Shown here in pieces: positions 61,944 through 64,000 of a stretch of 64,000 nucleotides of DNA. Location of the stretch: positions 299,017-363,016 of the forward strand of contig NW_019091455.1 in the NCBI RefSeq assembly GCF_001949145.1, given 5' to 3'. The notes under the pieces are model-generated. The model saw nothing but the letters and a program-made list of their open reading frames with translations, was not told where the DNA came from and ran no database searches. Made by a program: the position numbers and the translations under genes. This DNA is from Acanthaster planci (Eukaryota > Echinodermata > Asteroidea > Valvatida > Acanthasteridae). The stretch's first letter is position 1. Each line of letters begins with the position of its first letter.

Positions 61944-63324
61944 ATGTTGAGAGTTTCAGCGCCATGGGCCTGCCGCATCCTGAAGGACGTTGTTCAGCCT
62001 GGATTGCGACACCCTCATCCTGGGTGCTGCCGCTGTGCGTTCTCACAGGATGCTGAGAGCACCACCCCTGCCCTGCCGCAGCGGGCTCGTGTCGTAGTAT
62101 GTGGCGGAGGGATTGCAGGCTTGTCCGTTGCGTACCACCTTTCAAAGCTGGGATGGAAGGACATAGTGCTACTGGAGCAAGGAACGTGAGTTAGAATTTC
62201 AAATATGGTTCCAAATATAACACAATTGGTTGACATGATAGACATCACCAAAATGTGTATTATGACTTACAAGTTAGACTTGTGGCGTCTTTGCTTTCTT
62301 GCCCAGAATCATTCTTTGAATCCCATGCTCCAAAATAGAATTATTAAAACGTATACCCATTGAGAGAGATTTTATCCTTTTTTTTTCCTCGGAAGCTATC
62401 AGTAAATAAGTAGGTTATTAAGTATTTCATAAAAGGCAAAGTCAATTGAGAAGAAGCACGTGTGCAAATTAGCATATGGCCACTTTGAGAGGTCAGAGGT
62501 TGCGTACTGCTGTTCCTGCGTGAGCTCAGATGCACTTCATTTTGGGCATGCGCTCTGAGGATTCAGGATTGGCTCTTTATTTGGAAGCAAAACCAATCAA
62601 ATTTGTTGGATGAGGGAATCTCATTTCCTGAATTGGCTCTTTATTTGCAAGCAAAACCAATCAAATTTGTTGGATGAGGGAGTCTTGTTTCCTGATATGT
62701 AGTAGTCATTAGGGATGTATTTTTGTGTGAATGTTACCATAGATTGGCAAGTGGTACAACATGGAGTGCCACAGGCCTTCTGGGATTACTGAGGAGGTCC
62801 CATTTTACCACCCGACTGAGCAGGATGAGCTATGATTTGTATAGTCAACTCGAGGATGAGACAGGAATCCAGACCGGTAATTGCCCTAGTTCCGTGTAGG
62901 AAGAATACGACAAGAGGCAACAGCAGTCTTTATCGTCTTTTAGATCTGACTGTCAACAGCTTACTGTTGAACTGTTGCATGTTCCTGGCATTCAACAGCC
63001 TCTGTAGTTTTCTGTCATTTGATTTTTTGGAGATGCTTCCGAAAAGTTTAGAAGTAAAAACACTGGAAGTTTAGCGTAACATTTTCCTGCACATTATCCC
63101 CTCAAATAAAAGAAGAACATGGTCGTAATGCATTTGCCAAGTGTTTCTCATGTTATCAAGATCGATGTCATGAAAAGTTTTGTTTGTCACATTGTGAAGC
63201 AGGTGCTTACATGGTGCATAGTTTCTACTCTCATGCATGTAGGTCTACGCCGTTGTGGAAGCGTGTATATAGGACAGACCAAAGATGTCATGGTGGAACT
63301 GAGGAAGAAGCATGCAAATGCGCA
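61944..63324 (+). CDS. PDPR: PDPR-like mitochondrial FAD oxidoreductase, 5' exons
   Basis: First three exons: 61944-62185, 62743-62876 and 63243-63324, with GT-AG borders and continuous phase (458 nt, 152 codons plus two bases). The gene continues past the right edge. In mammals PDPR is the regulatory subunit of pyruvate dehydrogenase phosphatase in the mitochondrial matrix and belongs to the DMGDH/sarcosine dehydrogenase flavoprotein family. Visible: an Arg-rich, acid-poor N-terminus fitting a mitochondrial presequence; the dinucleotide-binding motif VVVCGGGIAGLSVAYHL; GWKDIVLLEQG; then LASGTTWSATGLLG and LEDETGIQTG. The GWKDIVLLEQG and ETGIQTG matches favour PDPR over sarcosine or dimethylglycine dehydrogenase. 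In those enzymes the residue after the Trp is the His that binds FAD covalently; here it is Ser, which also fits PDPR. No fourth exon was found before 64000. Confidence 0.85.
62564..62697. repeat. Two tandem copies of a 67-68 bp unit
   Basis: In intron 1 of the PDPR-like gene. Each copy runs from GAATTGGCTCTTTATTTG (first copy GGATTGGCTC) through CAAAACCAATCAAATTTG and TTGGATGAGGGA to TTTCCTGA. Only a few mismatches separate them, so the duplication is recent. Confidence 0.8.
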
Positions 63325-63384
63325 GTGAGTTTGATTAGATGATTGCCTAAAGATTCAATTCATAATGCACCTGTCAATTGTAAT

Positions 63385-63565
63385 CCCGGCCCCGGGGGAC
63401 CCGGGACTTTCAAAAATGTAACAGGGACGTACCCGGGGATGTCCAAAAAAAAGGTGTCCAGCCGGCCGGGACGATAGCGGGGACTTGGCCAGGGTTGTAC
63501 AATGGCTGCCCCGCTGACCCGGGACGATAGCAGGGACTTGGCCGGGGTTGTATAATTTGTTACAC
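63385..63565. repeat. GC-rich CCCGGGAC repeat patch
   Basis: Contains two near copies of a block with CCGGGACGATAGC, GGGACTTGGCC and GGGTTGTA (at about 63465-63505 and 63520-63560), preceded by CCCCGGGGGACCCGGGAC. It contrasts with the AT-rich surroundings. It looks like a mobile or satellite-derived patch; no gene is seen. Confidence 0.55.
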
Positions 63566-64000
63566 CGTCTGGCCTATCGGTAAAATTTTATAGCGCTGAG
63601 CTTCGATATGAAATACAAAGTGTTTCCCCTACCCCGACAGAGGAAAGCCTGACAAAGATGAAGCCTCATTTTGGGATCAGTCGAGCAAAATACAGACCTT
63701 TTTTTTTTTACAAACATTGCCGCCACTTTCTATGGACTGCTAAATGGTTAAAACATGGTAATTTAATCTTTCAACCAAGTAGCACTGGTCACGTGTCTTT
63801 TGGCGATACATTTCAAATCATTGGTTATCTTGATCAATCTTCAATAAACGAATGAAGTGTTGTGATAATTGATAGTTTCTCACGGGCTGGCACTGGCCAT
63901 GGCCACATGTACATAATGAGTGTTTCAATTGGTCAATTGATCTCCACACAACGCGTAACAAATTTTGGTATTGGATGAATTTCCATAATTATTTCTGAGA

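Overview
This is nuclear DNA from an invertebrate animal. It has four conserved, multi-exon, single-copy eukaryotic genes with GT-AG introns, lineage-specific intronless GPCR copies, tRNA-derived SINEs and many small DNA transposons. There is nothing bacterial: no operons, no CRISPR and no Shine-Dalgarno context. The protein sequences look deuterostome-like. The tandem, intronless, fast-evolving receptors and the frequent TACATGTA-type words would fit an echinoderm such as a sea star, but that assignment is inference.

Layout. (1) 398-4462, minus: seven exons of RABGGTA, the Rab geranylgeranyltransferase alpha subunit; the gene runs off the left edge. (2) 4463-7405: a divergent spacer holding a foldback-like element (5111-6974). 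(3) 7406-13040, plus: OTUD6B, an OTU deubiquitinase, complete in nine exons (318 codons). (4) 15313-57665, plus: UBA2/SAE2, the catalytic subunit of the SUMO E1, complete in 17 exons (669 codons). (5) 61944-63324 and beyond, plus: the first three exons of a PDPR-like FAD-dependent oxidoreductase, cut by the right edge.

The most unusual part is UBA2 intron 9 (26688-51426, 24.7 kb). On the opposite strand it holds a nested array of five intact, intronless, 319-320-codon rhodopsin-type GPCR genes, one full-length pseudogene and one internally deleted pseudogene. All five intact receptors lack Arg3.50 of DRY and Pro7.50 of NPxxY, and none has the aminergic Asp3.32. Their 5' flanks fall into three homologous classes, and the order of classes shows that a two-gene block was duplicated. 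The coding regions are mosaic, which suggests gene conversion. The same intron carries a decayed Crypton-type tyrosine recombinase, a hAT-like element with a perfect 8-bp target duplication and another element nested in it, TTAA-flanked piggyBac-like elements, long-hairpin elements and a minisatellite.

The conserved genes do not form one pathway: Rab prenylation, deubiquitination, SUMO activation and mitochondrial flavoprotein function are simply neighbours. Exon boundaries were assigned by hand from splice consensus, reading-phase continuity and family alignment from memory; no search was run. All three N gaps (18996-19435, 38997-39580, 54779-54848) lie inside TTAA-flanked repeat copies.
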